Below are positions 1 to 6,783 of a DNA stretch of 22,205 bases, in pieces; within the stretch, counting starts at the first letter, position 1, and each line of letters starts with the position of its first letter. The DNA lies in contig JAXEWB010000050.1 in NCBI GenBank assembly GCA_034114085.1, forward strand, positions 1 through 22,205, in the 5' to 3' direction. The translations under genes were made by a program, and so were the position numbers. The notes beneath the pieces are model-generated. The model was not told where the DNA came from. It saw only the letters and a program-made list of their open reading frames with translations, and did no database searches. This DNA is from Spiro-02 sp034114085 (lineage in GTDB: Bacteria; Spirochaetota; Spirochaetia; Sphaerochaetales; Sphaerochaetaceae).

Positions 1-99
1 GCCGGTAGTCGAAGGCTCCGCCGTCGCCGGCGCATATGCGATGATCCTCGGTATCGACGCAATCCTCGACATGGGCCGCACCGCGTTGAACGTGACCGG
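1..99 (+). repeat. Exact paralogue repeat, copy 1 (pairs with 2047-2145)
   Basis: Bases 1-99 are identical, third codon positions included, to 2047-2145 in the downstream symporter gene. The match may extend beyond the left edge. From base 100 onward the copies differ at many positions. This abrupt change fits gene conversion or recombination between tandem paralogues. Confidence 0.9.
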
Positions 100-175
100 T
101 GATTTGACCTGTACTACGATTGTCGCCAAATCCATGAAACAGCTCGATATGAGCAAGTGGGTGGCGAAGAAATAA
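1..175 (+). CDS. Dicarboxylate/amino acid:cation symporter, 3' end only (upstream paralogue)
   Basis: This is the last 57 codons of a sodium/proton-coupled dicarboxylate or acidic amino acid symporter (DAACS/SDF family). The reading frame enters at base 2 and ends at TAA (173-175), followed at once by a second in-frame TAG. The visible part contains the transmembrane-8 substrate and cation site, DMGRTALNVTGD, which in GltPh holds the arginine and aspartates that bind the acidic side chain and Na+. The protein is a close paralogue of the complete symporter at 917-2224. The first 99 bases of the window are identical to 2047-2145 and the rest diverges sharply, including at synonymous sites. The N-terminal part lies outside the window, so length and start cannot be judged. 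Confidence 0.9.
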   Translation, partial: PVVEGSAVAGAYAMILGIDAILDMGRTALNVTGDLTCTTIVAKSMKQLDMSKWVAKK

Positions 176-337
176 TAGATGGACGATTTGCAGGTCGGAA
201 CAGCGTCAGGGTAATTATGGCGGGAGGTCGCCCATAATGTACTTGCTGGTTTCGGCCATACTTCCCCAAGTCGTCAGTAGTGAGAACCATCGTCAGTTCG
301 TCCTGTATCCATGTCATCCTTCGAGTAAGCCACAGGT

Positions 338-366
338 GGGTTGGGGGAGTGAGGGGGAAGGGGGGG
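338..366 (+). other. G-quadruplex-type sequence
   Basis: Four G-runs of 3, 5, 5 and 7 bases (338-340, 343-347, 353-357, 360-366) are separated by loops of 2, 5 and 2 bases. This satisfies the usual intramolecular G-quadruplex pattern on the plus strand. It sits between the two symporter genes, about 35 bp before the first 78-bp repeat. Whether it folds or acts in transcription or recombination is inference. Confidence 0.65.
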
Positions 367-401
367 CTGTTGCGGTGGTTCTTTTTTTCCGCTCGGATAA
401 T

Positions 402-479
402 GGACACGTTTCGTCGTCTCTTCCGCCTCGCCGTGCAATAGCACTGCCGGGGCGTTTCGTTCCTGGAACCGTGTTCATT
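402..479 (+). repeat. 78-bp intergenic direct repeat, copy 1
   Basis: The unit begins GGACACGTTTCGTCG and ends CGTGTTCATT. It recurs 104 bp downstream with two mismatches (A443/G547 and C469/T573). Neither copy lies in a recognisable gene. Confidence 0.92.
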
Positions 480-505
480 CTCCTTCGCGGCCATATCGGG
501 TTGAC

Positions 506-583
506 GGACACGTTTCGTCGTCTCTTCCGCCTCGCCGTGCAATAGCGCTGCCGGGGCGTTTCGTTCCTGGAATCGTGTTCATT
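506..583 (+). repeat. 78-bp intergenic direct repeat, copy 2
   Basis: This is the second copy of the 402-479 unit, 76 of 78 bases identical, separated from it by 26 bp. Two copies only, with long near-identical units and a short spacer, do not fit a CRISPR array. A small duplication or intergenic repeat element is more likely. Confidence 0.92.
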
Positions 584-668
584 TCCAATTGGGTCTTGCG
601 ACTTCCAAGGTATGGTTGGCGGACGTTCTCAGACGGCGTTTTGTCTGACTGAGTGGCCTTGAACGCTA

Positions 669-705
669 AGATATGATGCGAAGCTTATCATACATCATCA
701 TATCT
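669..705. promoter_or_regulatory. 10-bp inverted repeat upstream of symporter promoter
   Basis: AGATATGATG (669-678) and CATCATATCT (696-705) are perfect inverted copies separated by 17 bp. The spacing and the position, about 30 bp upstream of a TTGACA box, suit an operator or activator site for the symporter gene at 917. It could equally fold as a hairpin. The regulator is unknown. Confidence 0.45.
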
Positions 706-732
706 CGTTAATTCACCGCTAATTATGTGCAA

Positions 733-762
733 TTGACAAATTATTAGCGAAAAATTTACTTT
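733..762 (+). promoter_or_regulatory. Candidate sigma-70 promoter for symporter
   Basis: A perfect TTGACA (733-738) lies in an AT-rich stretch. The best -10 at 18-bp spacing is weak (TACTTT, 757-762); TTTATA (760-765) is an alternative at longer spacing. It would give a leader of roughly 150 nt before the ATG at 917. Confidence 0.45.
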
Positions 763-916
763 ATAGGCTACTTCTACGCTCATAAAATGTACAACTGAAG
801 AGGCTGAAGGTTCTTGGTCGATAAATTCATCGTAAAAAGGAGAGTGCCCGGATATTTTTTTCTGAAGCGACCATTGTGCCCTTTTGTCTCTTCATCGCAA
901 AACAAAAGGAGTATAT

Positions 917-2224
917 ATGCCTAACAAAAATGACGCACCCGTCAAGAAAGGGTGGCTCAGCTGGTATTTCAACTTCAACCTGCTGTACCGGATTCTCATC
1001 GGCCTGGTCCTTGGCGCAGTCCTGGGGATTATCTTCAAGGAGAAGATTCTGTGGATCGCTCCGTTCGGTTCGCTGTTCGTCCGCTTGCTGAAGATGATCA
1101 TGATGCCGATCATTCTTTCCACCCTGATTGTCGGTGCTTCGTCGGTCAGTCCCGCCACCCTGGGCAAAGTCGGCATACGTGTGATTATTTTCTATTTGCT
1201 GACATCGGCTTTCGCGGTTGTGGTAGGGTTGGTCGTCGGTTCGATTTTCCGTCCGAGCGCGGCGATGGCTACGCTGGCGGCGGACGCCGCGGGCAAGGCC
1301 GCCGCCACCCAGTCCCTGTCGAACACGTTGCTGAATATTATTCCGACCAGCTTCGCCCAGGCGGTGGTCAACGAGAATATTCTTCCCGTCATCTTCTTCG
1401 CGTTGGTGTTCGGCATCGGTATCTCCTACCTGAAGGTTTCAACGGATGAACGTATCCGTAACGCGGGAATGACCGTCTACAATTTCTGCGACGGCGTCGC
1501 GGAAGCAATGATGAAGATGGTCACCGGCATCATGCAGTACGCTCCGATCGGCGTACTCGCCCTCGTCGCGGAGGTCTTCGCCAAGAATGGCTCGAAGGTC
1601 GTCGGTTCCCTCGGCGTCGTGACGCTGGCCTGTTTCATCGGCTATGCGATCCATGTTTGCCTGGTCTATCTTGGCATGATCAAATTGAGCAAGCTCAGTC
1701 TGAAAACCTACTTCAATGAGGCGAAGAACCCGTTCATCACGGCGTTCGTCACCAGAAGTTCCAACGGGACGCTTCCCGTAACGATGGAAGCCGCCGAGAA
1801 TCTTGGATGTCCGAAAGACATCTATTCCTTCTCCCTGCCTCTTGGCGCGACAATCAACATGGACGGAACGGCTATCTACCAGGGTGTCTGCGCGATTTTC
1901 ATCGCATTGACCGTCTGGGGCCATAACTTCTCCATCGGCCAGATGGGTACTATCGTCGTTACCGCTACGTTGGCGTCCATCGGCACCGCGGGCGTGCCCG
2001 GCGCTGGCGCGATCATGCTGCTGATGGTCCTTGATTCCGTCGGTCTGCCGGTAGTCGAAGGCTCCGCCGTCGCCGGCGCATATGCGATGATCCTCGGTAT
2101 CGACGCAATCCTCGACATGGGCCGCACCGCGTTGAACGTGACCGGCGACCTGACCTGCACCGTTGTCGTGGCGAAGATGATGAGGCAGCTCGATATGGGC
2201 AAGTGGGCTAAGAAAAGGGTTTGA
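917..2224 (+). CDS. Acidic amino acid (Asp/Glu):cation symporter, DAACS/SDF family
   Basis: A 435-residue inner-membrane secondary transporter resembling archaeal GltPh aspartate transporter and bacterial GltP. Visible signatures are the HP1 tip RSSNGTLPVTM (280-290), NMDGTA in TM7 (314-319), the SIGTAGVPGAGAIML HP2 loop, and TM8 DMGRTALNVTGD (400-411). Within TM8, D400, R403, N407 and D411 correspond to GltPh D394, R397, N401 and D405. The arginine supports an acidic substrate. GltPh has a third serine where this protein has N283. ATG 917 was chosen because AAAGGAG lies 5 nt upstream; an in-frame ATG at 884 has no such site. The gene follows a tandem paralogue, shares an identical 99-bp block with it, and ends in a strong terminator. 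The racemase at 2830 may use the imported amino acid (inference). Confidence 0.93.
   Translation: MPNKNDAPVKKGWLSWYFNFNLLYRILIGLVLGAVLGIIFKEKILWIAPFGSLFVRLLKMIMMPIILSTLIVGASSVSPATLGKVGIRVIIFYLLTSAFAVVVGLVVGSIFRPSAAMATLAADAAGKAAATQSLSNTLLNIIPTSFAQAVVNENILPVIFFALVFGIGISYLKVSTDERIRNAGMTVYNFCDGVAEAMMKMVTGIMQYAPIGVLALVAEVFAKNGSKVVGSLGVVTLACFIGYAIHVCLVYLGMIKLSKLSLKTYFNEAKNPFITAFVTRSSNGTLPVTMEAAENLGCPKDIYSFSLPLGATINMDGTAIYQGVCAIFIALTVWGHNFSIGQMGTIVVTATLASIGTAGVPGAGAIMLLMVLDSVGLPVVEGSAVAGAYAMILGIDAILDMGRTALNVTGDLTCTVVVAKMMRQLDMGKWAKKRV
2047..2145 (+). repeat. Exact paralogue repeat, copy 2 (pairs with 1-99)
   Basis: This stretch of the symporter gene, codons of HP2/TM8, is base-for-base identical to window bases 1-99 of the upstream paralogue. 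The following 75 bases differ at many sites. Confidence 0.9.
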
Positions 2225-2252
2225 GGTTCTTGAATCTCATCGTCTGACGTAT

Positions 2253-2288
2253 GGAGCCGCCGTTTTCTATCCGACGGCTCCGTTTTTT
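2253..2288 (+). terminator. Rho-independent terminator of symporter gene
   Basis: GGAGCCG (2253-2259) pairs with CGGCTCC (2275-2281), with two further inner pairs after a mismatch. A G and six Ts (2283-2288) follow. It begins 29 bp after the symporter stop. There is no T-tract for the minus strand. Confidence 0.88.
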
Positions 2289-2316
2289 ATCCGGCGGATA
2301 TGTCGTCCACGCTACT

Positions 2317-2718
2317 TTATTCGTCGAATTCCTTGATTGGCTGGTCAAGCGCCCAGTTGAACAGATCCAGCACCCTCCGCGATACCGCTGTCAGGAGGTA
2401 ATTGGCTTTGTTGGAGGTCATGAATTCAATCGAGGACGCAAAGAACTTTTTTGTGGCGGAGTGCGCGATAATGTCGTTTCGGGGGATGATGTCAATATCC
2501 GAAGGAGCCCCGATATGGTTGCCGATGATGATCACTCTGCTGTCGGTCACGACCAGCAGCCGTCGCAGCCCGTTCATCACTCCGGTGGCGAAACAGTTGA
2601 TTGGCTCGTCAATATACAATATCCGGCTCAACGGCTTGAGTTCCCTGCGCAGGCCGTAGAGGTCATATACGTAGAGCTCCTTCATCCGCTGGATGACATA
2701 GTCGCGGGAACCTGCCAT
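2317..2718 (-). CDS. Small PH-domain protein (YokE-like)
   Basis: A 133-residue soluble protein with no signal peptide or membrane helix. The pattern of short strands (LLVVTDSRVIIIG at about 54-66, then IIPRNDIIAHSATKKF and a closing helix SRRVLDLFNWAL near 113-124) resembles the bacterial PH domain of the YokE/bPH_3 type. The match is by strand pattern, and function in this family is mostly unknown. The start was set at ATG 2718 because AGGAGG stands 6 nt upstream; an extended frame to 2748 has no such site. It has its own promoter (2739-2767) and is divergent from the racemase gene. No terminator with a T-tract is visible after its stop. Confidence 0.7.
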   Translation of the reverse strand: MAGSRDYVIQRMKELYVYDLYGLRRELKPLSRILYIDEPINCFATGVMNGLRRLLVVTDSRVIIIGNHIGAPSDIDIIPRNDIIAHSATKKFFASSIEFMTSNKANYLLTAVSRRVLDLFNWALDQPIKEFDE

Positions 2719-2738
2719 GAATCGCCTCCTAGATGCCG

Positions 2739-2767
2739 ATGATACCATGCGCGGCCCGTTCTCGCAA
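2739..2767 (-). promoter_or_regulatory. Promoter for the PH-domain gene
   Basis: Read on the minus strand, TTGCGA (2762-2767) and TATCAT (2739-2744) are separated by exactly 17 bp, matching 4/6 and 5/6 of sigma-70 consensus. Transcription would start about 13 bp before the gene's AGGAGG-to-ATG region. Confidence 0.6.
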
Positions 2768-2798
2768 TAGATAAGATTTTACAGGTGATGAAATAGGA

Positions 2799-2807
2799 TG
2801 TTACAAT
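2799..2807 (+). promoter_or_regulatory. Extended -10 promoter for racemase
   Basis: TG (2799-2800), one base, then TACAAT (2802-2807) forms an extended -10 element. No good -35 is present at 17 bp. The predicted start near 2814 leaves a very short leader that begins just before the GGGGAGG ribosome site. Confidence 0.5.
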
Positions 2808-2829
2808 AAGCGTGACGGGGAGGTTTCCG

Positions 2830-3579
2830 ATGGACAATGCGATTGGAATCATTGGCGGCGTCGGCCCTTACGCAGGCGCGGATCTGGTAAGGAAGGTCTT
2901 CGACCATACTCAGGCACGAACCGACCAGGAACACGTCAGTCTCTACCTGGTTTCCTGTCCCTCCTTGATTGACGACAGGACGGAGTATCTGCTTCATGGA
3001 GGTGTTAATCCGGCGGGTGGGATGTACGTCTGTTTTGAGAAACTTGTTCGCTGCGGGGCGAATACGATAGCGGTAGCCTGCAATACGGCGCATGCCCCTG
3101 AAATTCTTGGTGTGATGATGGAGGCGGCCGCGGTGGCCTATCCCGAGGTACGGTTGATCAACATGATCGAGGAGACTTGCCTGTATCTTGAGCGGCTGTT
3201 TCCCCAGGGCGGGAAGGTCGGGTTGCTCGCTACCGTGGGAACGCACATGACGGGCGTCTATCAGCGGTATCTTGATCATCATCCCCAGTTTGAACTGTTG
3301 GAACCGTCCAGCGATGGACAACGGAGGGTCCATGCCGCGATTTACGACAAGGAATACGGTGTCAAGGCGAAATTCCCTGTATCGGGGGAGGCTCGGGCCG
3401 TCTTGCTGGACGAGGCGATGCATCTGCTGGAACGTGGTGCCGTCGCCATCATCCTCGGTTGTACGGAATTGCCGTTGGCGTTAAAGAACGATATGCTCCC
3501 CTGTAAGCTCGTGGATCCGACGGACTGCGTCGCCCGTGCGTTGGTTCTTGCCGTCGCCCCTGAAAAATTCAAGGAATAG
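2830..3579 (+). CDS. Aspartate/glutamate racemase family enzyme
   Basis: A 249-residue cofactor-independent amino acid racemase of the Asp/Glu/hydantoin family, YgeA-like. It opens with the typical IGIIGGVGP strand-loop. Both catalytic cysteines are present: C84 in ACNTAH and C211 in GCTELPLA, one for each proton-transfer face. Length is normal. ATG 2830 follows GGGGAGG by 6 nt; a GTG 18 bp upstream, in frame, precedes the ribosome site and is rejected. Substrate cannot be fixed from sequence: D/L-aspartate or glutamate is likely, and other amino acids are possible in YgeA-like enzymes. Its position next to two acidic amino acid symporters supports an acidic substrate. It is cytosolic and apparently transcribed alone. 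Confidence 0.88.
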   Translation: MDNAIGIIGGVGPYAGADLVRKVFDHTQARTDQEHVSLYLVSCPSLIDDRTEYLLHGGVNPAGGMYVCFEKLVRCGANTIAVACNTAHAPEILGVMMEAAAVAYPEVRLINMIEETCLYLERLFPQGGKVGLLATVGTHMTGVYQRYLDHHPQFELLEPSSDGQRRVHAAIYDKEYGVKAKFPVSGEARAVLLDEAMHLLERGAVAIILGCTELPLALKNDMLPCKLVDPTDCVARALVLAVAPEKFKE

Positions 3580-3809
3580 AGTTTTTGCTGGTTCGTTTCT
3601 CTTCAGGTATAGGCAATGGCCGGATGTCCTGTGATTGATCCGGTACGTTCCCTTGTCCGCATTATCTCATCAATGGTTTACAATTCGGTGTTCCTGTATC
3701 TACGCCAAGTCGTTTCCGCTTGCAATTTCCCCCTGTTCTCGGTGATACTGGAAGGGAAGATGCGCCGTAGGGTGTCGTCTTGATTTCTTGTGACGACTGT
3801 GGAGCTGAT
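3580..3809. other. Intergenic region with candidate operon promoter
   Basis: No gene is seen in these 230 bp. The best promoter for the following six-gene operon is TTGCAA (3720-3725) with GATACT (3744-3749) at 18-bp spacing, giving a leader of about 55 nt. No clear terminator follows the racemase gene, so some read-through into the operon is possible. Confidence 0.35.
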
Positions 3810-4808
3810 ATGGAGACGATGCGATGGGGAATTCTGGGAACCGCGAAGATTGCCAGGACCAGTATCATTCCCGCGTTGAGGCGGACGGAGCATTGCGAAT
3901 TGGCCGCTGTCGCGTCGCGGGACATGGATCGGGCGGCGGCGATTGCCGGGGAATTTGAAATTCCCAGAGCATATGGCTCGTATGAAGAACTGCTGGATGA
4001 TCCTGACATCGACATCGTGTATCTGCCATTGCCGAATCATCTCCATGTTGAATGGATTGAAAAAGCCGCTCTTGCAGGAAAGCATGTCCTGTGCGAAAAA
4101 CCGTTGGCGCTGGATTCTTCCGATGTCCAGCGCCTGATAGCTCTCAGGGAGCGGACCGGCAAGCTGATTGGTGAAGCCTATGTAGTCCTGCATCAGCCCC
4201 GTCTGCGAAACCTCCGGGAACTGCTTGAATCGGGGGGGATCGGGCGGCTACAGAGTGTCGACGGTTGTTTTTTCCTCGACAACAGGGATCCTGAGAACAT
4301 CAGGAATAAATATCAGGAAGGTGGCGGAGGCCTATGGGACATCGGTGTCTATCCGATTGTCTGCGGTCGCTGGATGTTCGGATGTGAACCTGTGCGAGTC
4401 GCCTGTACCCTGACTATGGATGAAGTTTTCGCTGTGGACCGCCTCGCTTCCGGCGTCATGGAATTTCCCGGCGGCGGACAGCTCACGTTCAGTTGCGGCA
4501 CGCAGAATCCCCGTCATACTTGCCTGACGCTCTTTACCGACACCCATCGCATTGAGGTTTTGTCCCCGTTCAGTACCGATCCCGCGCTGAAGAGTGATTT
4601 CGAGCTGTACGATGACAACGTGCTTTCATCGACCCGTATCTACAGTTTCCTTCCGTCGGACCAATATGCGCTGGAATGTGATCATTTCGTTGAAAGTATT
4701 GAAACTGGAGCGGCCTATGCGGGTTCTCTCGAACACTCGCTGGAAAATACAAGAGTTATGGAAGCCCTGTTTCGTTCCGCTAGGAACGGGAGATGGGAGG
4801 AGGTATAG
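3810..4808 (+). CDS. Gfo/Idh/MocA family NAD(P)-dependent oxidoreductase
   Basis: A 332-residue cytosolic dehydrogenase. The N-terminal Rossmann domain starts GILGTAKIA (8-15), a GxxGxxx(A) dinucleotide loop. VYLPLPNHLH (70-79) and the conserved CEKPLALD (95-102) supply the family's EKP lysine. GGGLWDIGVYPI (172-183) supplies the D and Y common in the dihydrodiol/xylose dehydrogenase branch, in place of DxxxH. It probably oxidises or reduces a sugar, sugar acid or polyol; the substrate is unknown. ATG 3810 was chosen because GGAG lies 5 nt upstream, although MRWGILG at 3819 is possible. Its stop lies 4 bp before the ThrH start, so the two are cotranscribed. It is the first gene of the operon that ends with the ECF transporter. 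Confidence 0.88.
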   Translation: METMRWGILGTAKIARTSIIPALRRTEHCELAAVASRDMDRAAAIAGEFEIPRAYGSYEELLDDPDIDIVYLPLPNHLHVEWIEKAALAGKHVLCEKPLALDSSDVQRLIALRERTGKLIGEAYVVLHQPRLRNLRELLESGGIGRLQSVDGCFFLDNRDPENIRNKYQEGGGGLWDIGVYPIVCGRWMFGCEPVRVACTLTMDEVFAVDRLASGVMEFPGGGQLTFSCGTQNPRHTCLTLFTDTHRIEVLSPFSTDPALKSDFELYDDNVLSSTRIYSFLPSDQYALECDHFVESIETGAAYAGSLEHSLENTRVMEALFRSARNGRWEEV

Positions 4809-4812
4809 CCCT

Positions 4813-5427
4813 ATGGACATCATTTGCTTGGACTTGGAAGGTGTGTTGATCCCTGAAATCTGGATCAATGTAGCGGAGAAGACGGGGATTGAGAAACTCC
4901 GCCTCACTACGCGCGAAATTTCCGACTATGACGTGCTGATGCGCGGTCGTCTGGAGATATTGAAGGAGCATGGACTGACCTTGGCGGATATTCAGGAGGT
5001 GATCGGTACGATGGACCCGCTTCCCGGAGCCAAGGAGTTTCTGGAGGCGCTGCGGAGCAAAACGCAGGTAGTGATCCTGTCCGACACGTTCTCCGAATTC
5101 GCGCAGCCGCTGATGCGGAAGCTGGGATGGCCCACGATTTTCTGCAACGACCTTCAGGTCGATTCCGAGGGGATGATCACCGACTACCGGATGCGCCAGT
5201 ACGATGGCAAGAAGAAGGCTATCCTCGGCCTGCGGTCCATGGGGTTCAGGACCTTCGCCGCAGGAGATTCCTACAACGACCTGACCATGATTCACACCGC
5301 GGACTGCGGCGCGCTGTTCCGTGCTCCCGAGAACATCCTCAAAGAAGAGCCGGACCTCCGTCTCGCCACTACCTATCAGGAGTTCATGGCGATCATCGAC
5401 GATTTTCTGGAGGCCGGCAAGGCATGA
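4813..5427 (+). CDS. thrH: ThrH: phosphoserine phosphatase / homoserine phosphotransferase
   Basis: A 204-residue HAD-superfamily enzyme that closely follows Pseudomonas ThrH along its whole length. ThrH removes phosphate from phosphoserine and can pass it to homoserine. Motif I is CLDLEGVLIPEIW, with nucleophile D7 and the ThrH-type E9 in place of the second Asp of ordinary HAD enzymes. Motif II serine is S90 in ILSDTF. Motif III/IV is AAGDSYND (149-156). The start at 4813 follows GGGAGGAGG by 9 nt, and that ribosome site lies inside the end of the preceding gene. The stop overlaps the next start as ATGA. Its job in an operon with SAM hydrolase and an ECF transporter is unknown; a link to the Ser/Thr/Met pool is inference. 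Confidence 0.92.
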   Translation: MDIICLDLEGVLIPEIWINVAEKTGIEKLRLTTREISDYDVLMRGRLEILKEHGLTLADIQEVIGTMDPLPGAKEFLEALRSKTQVVILSDTFSEFAQPLMRKLGWPTIFCNDLQVDSEGMITDYRMRQYDGKKKAILGLRSMGFRTFAAGDSYNDLTMIHTADCGALFRAPENILKEEPDLRLATTYQEFMAIIDDFLEAGKA

Positions 5428-5738
5428 AGCGGGACATGAAGAAACGGCCGAAGGCGAATGACACGGTATTGATGCTGCGCAAACGGGTTCGTTCCACTGT
5501 GTTCGCGGTAATCGTGCTGGTTCTTTCCCTTGGCGCGGGGTTTACGATGCTTGCGATCGTGTGGGACGGTCCCGTATGGATTGAGGTCCTTGTCGCAGTT
5601 ATCGCCGCCGCGGTCGCATTCGCCGTCTTGTTCTTTACGTTCCGATGGATGCGGCTGATGCATCTTGAGGAACTTCGCGCGCAGGCTGACGAGCCATCGG
5701 CACCCATCGATGAACGGATGGGGAAGATGGAACGCTGA
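5424..5738 (+). CDS. Small two-helix membrane protein, unknown function
   Basis: A 104-residue protein with a basic N-terminus (MKRDMKKRPK) and two hydrophobic segments at about 25-47 and 51-73. A short linker containing WDGP separates them, and an acidic, charged tail follows. The basic start suggests both ends lie in the cytoplasm. It overlaps thrH by ATGA (5424-5427) with GGAGG 10 nt upstream, and ends 15 bp before the SAM hydrolase gene, so it is clearly part of the operon. I do not recognise the family. It could be an accessory of the ECF transporter, but only position supports that. Confidence 0.75.
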   Translation: MKRDMKKRPKANDTVLMLRKRVRSTVFAVIVLVLSLGAGFTMLAIVWDGPVWIEVLVAVIAAAVAFAVLFFTFRWMRLMHLEELRAQADEPSAPIDERMGKMER

Positions 5739-5753
5739 ACAAGGAGGCAAGGT

Positions 5754-6674
5754 ATGGATGAGAAGACTTGTCTGGCGGAAAAGCTCAAGGCTGAACATCC
5801 TTGGACTGAACGCCGGACCGTTGTGTTCATGAGTGATTTCGGTACGGGTGATGGCGCCGTCAGCGCCATGCACGGCGTGGCCGATGAGGTCTGCCGCGAT
5901 CTGAAGCTTGAAGACCTGACGCACGAGATACCCCAGTTCAATATCTGGGAAGCCTCATACCGGCTGATTCAGGCCATGACATATTGGGCGCCGGGAACCG
6001 TGTTCGTCTGTGTCGTCGATCCCGGTGTCGGTAGTGCGCGCAAGAGCGTCGCCGTTCTGACCCGTTCAGGACATATCGTAGTGACGCCCGACAACGGAAC
6101 GCTGACGCATGTCGCCCGGCAGATCGGCATCGTTGAGCGGCGGGAGATCAGCGAGGCGGTGAATCGTCTGAAGAACAGCCAGCGCAGCTATACTTTCCAT
6201 GGACGGGACGTGTACGCCTATACGGGGGCGAGGCTGGCAGCCGGAGTGATCGGTTTCAATGATGTCGGCGAGCGATTGGACGACCAGGTCGTCCAGCTCA
6301 ATGTGCAGGATTCTTGTTTTGACGGAAAGCAAATCGTTGGGGCGATAGATATCCTCGATACCAGATACGGCAGCCTGTGGACGAACATTTCCGATTCCCT
6401 ATTCTCCCGGCTGGGAGTACAATACGGAGGGATGGTGCGCGTGACCATCTCCGACAGGGGACGGATCGTCTATGGCTACGAGATCAAGTACTGCAAGAAC
6501 TTTACGGAGGTCGGGCGCGGGGAGGCCCTGCTCTATATCAACAGCCTGCTGAACGTCGGCGTCGCCGTCAACCAAGGGAGTTTTTCAGCGGAATACCGGA
6601 TTGGGACCGGCGAAGGGTGGGTGATTGCCTTGGAGAACGTGGACGGCCTGGGTCCTGCGGCGCGGTCTCAATAG
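5754..6674 (+). CDS. DUF62 SAM hydroxide adenosyltransferase (SAM hydrolase)
   Basis: A 306-residue member of the SAM chlorinase/fluorinase-like DUF62 family. Characterised DUF62 enzymes use an Asp-Arg-His triad to activate water and split S-adenosylmethionine into adenosine and methionine. Here SDFG (27-30), VDPGVG with D89, R96 seven residues on, TPDNGTL (111-117) and FHGRD with H149 are all present. The D-to-R and D-to-H spacings (7 and 60) agree with the archaeal prototype (7 and 59). AAGGAGG stands 6 nt before ATG 5754. The 20 N-terminal residues are an extension beyond the usual start of the domain. It sits directly upstream of an ECF transporter S component and is probably cotranscribed, which suggests a linked substrate. 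Confidence 0.9.
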   Translation: MDEKTCLAEKLKAEHPWTERRTVVFMSDFGTGDGAVSAMHGVADEVCRDLKLEDLTHEIPQFNIWEASYRLIQAMTYWAPGTVFVCVVDPGVGSARKSVAVLTRSGHIVVTPDNGTLTHVARQIGIVERREISEAVNRLKNSQRSYTFHGRDVYAYTGARLAAGVIGFNDVGERLDDQVVQLNVQDSCFDGKQIVGAIDILDTRYGSLWTNISDSLFSRLGVQYGGMVRVTISDRGRIVYGYEIKYCKNFTEVGRGEALLYINSLLNVGVAVNQGSFSAEYRIGTGEGWVIALENVDGLGPAARSQ

Positions 6675-6783
6675 GTTCCGATAGATTTCGGTAAATTCCG
6701 GCAGGCCGCAGTAGAAGGAAGAAGGGATGGCATATTCATCCGCCGGGCGGGCGGAGAGAAATCAAGAGTCCTGAGGAGGGAGT
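6675..6783 (+). other. 109-bp gap with GC-rich hairpin
   Basis: TCCGCC (6739-6744) and GGCGGA (6750-6755) form a 6-bp hairpin with a 5-base loop, 17 bp before the GAGGAGGGAG ribosome site of the S-component gene. There is no T-tract, so it is not a terminator. It may affect mRNA processing or translation. I saw no recognisable riboswitch. Confidence 0.4.

Larger units (their letters stand above)
176..668. other. Long non-coding spacer between the symporter paralogues
   Basis: No convincing gene is seen. The open frames across it have no ribosome site and no recognisable protein, and they run through a non-coding direct repeat. The spacer holds an imperfect hairpin at 214-238 (ATTATGG pairing with CCATAAT), a G-run cluster at 338-366 and two copies of a 78-bp repeat at 402-479 and 506-583. 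No rho-independent terminator with a T-tract follows the first symporter gene. Confidence 0.6.

Noticed and set aside
214..238. Terminator after the first symporter gene
   Set aside because: The hairpin has a bulge and no T-tract follows.
114..545. Open frames on both strands in the symporter spacer (102-142 codons)
   Set aside because: They run through a direct repeat, lack ribosome sites and encode Arg/Pro/Ser-rich peptides with no recognisable domain.
402..583. Possible CRISPR repeats
   Set aside because: Only two copies, units of 78 bp with a 26-bp spacer, and no cas genes.
6675..6783. Riboswitch upstream of the ECF S component
   Set aside because: The gap is short and shows only one small hairpin; no recognisable aptamer core.
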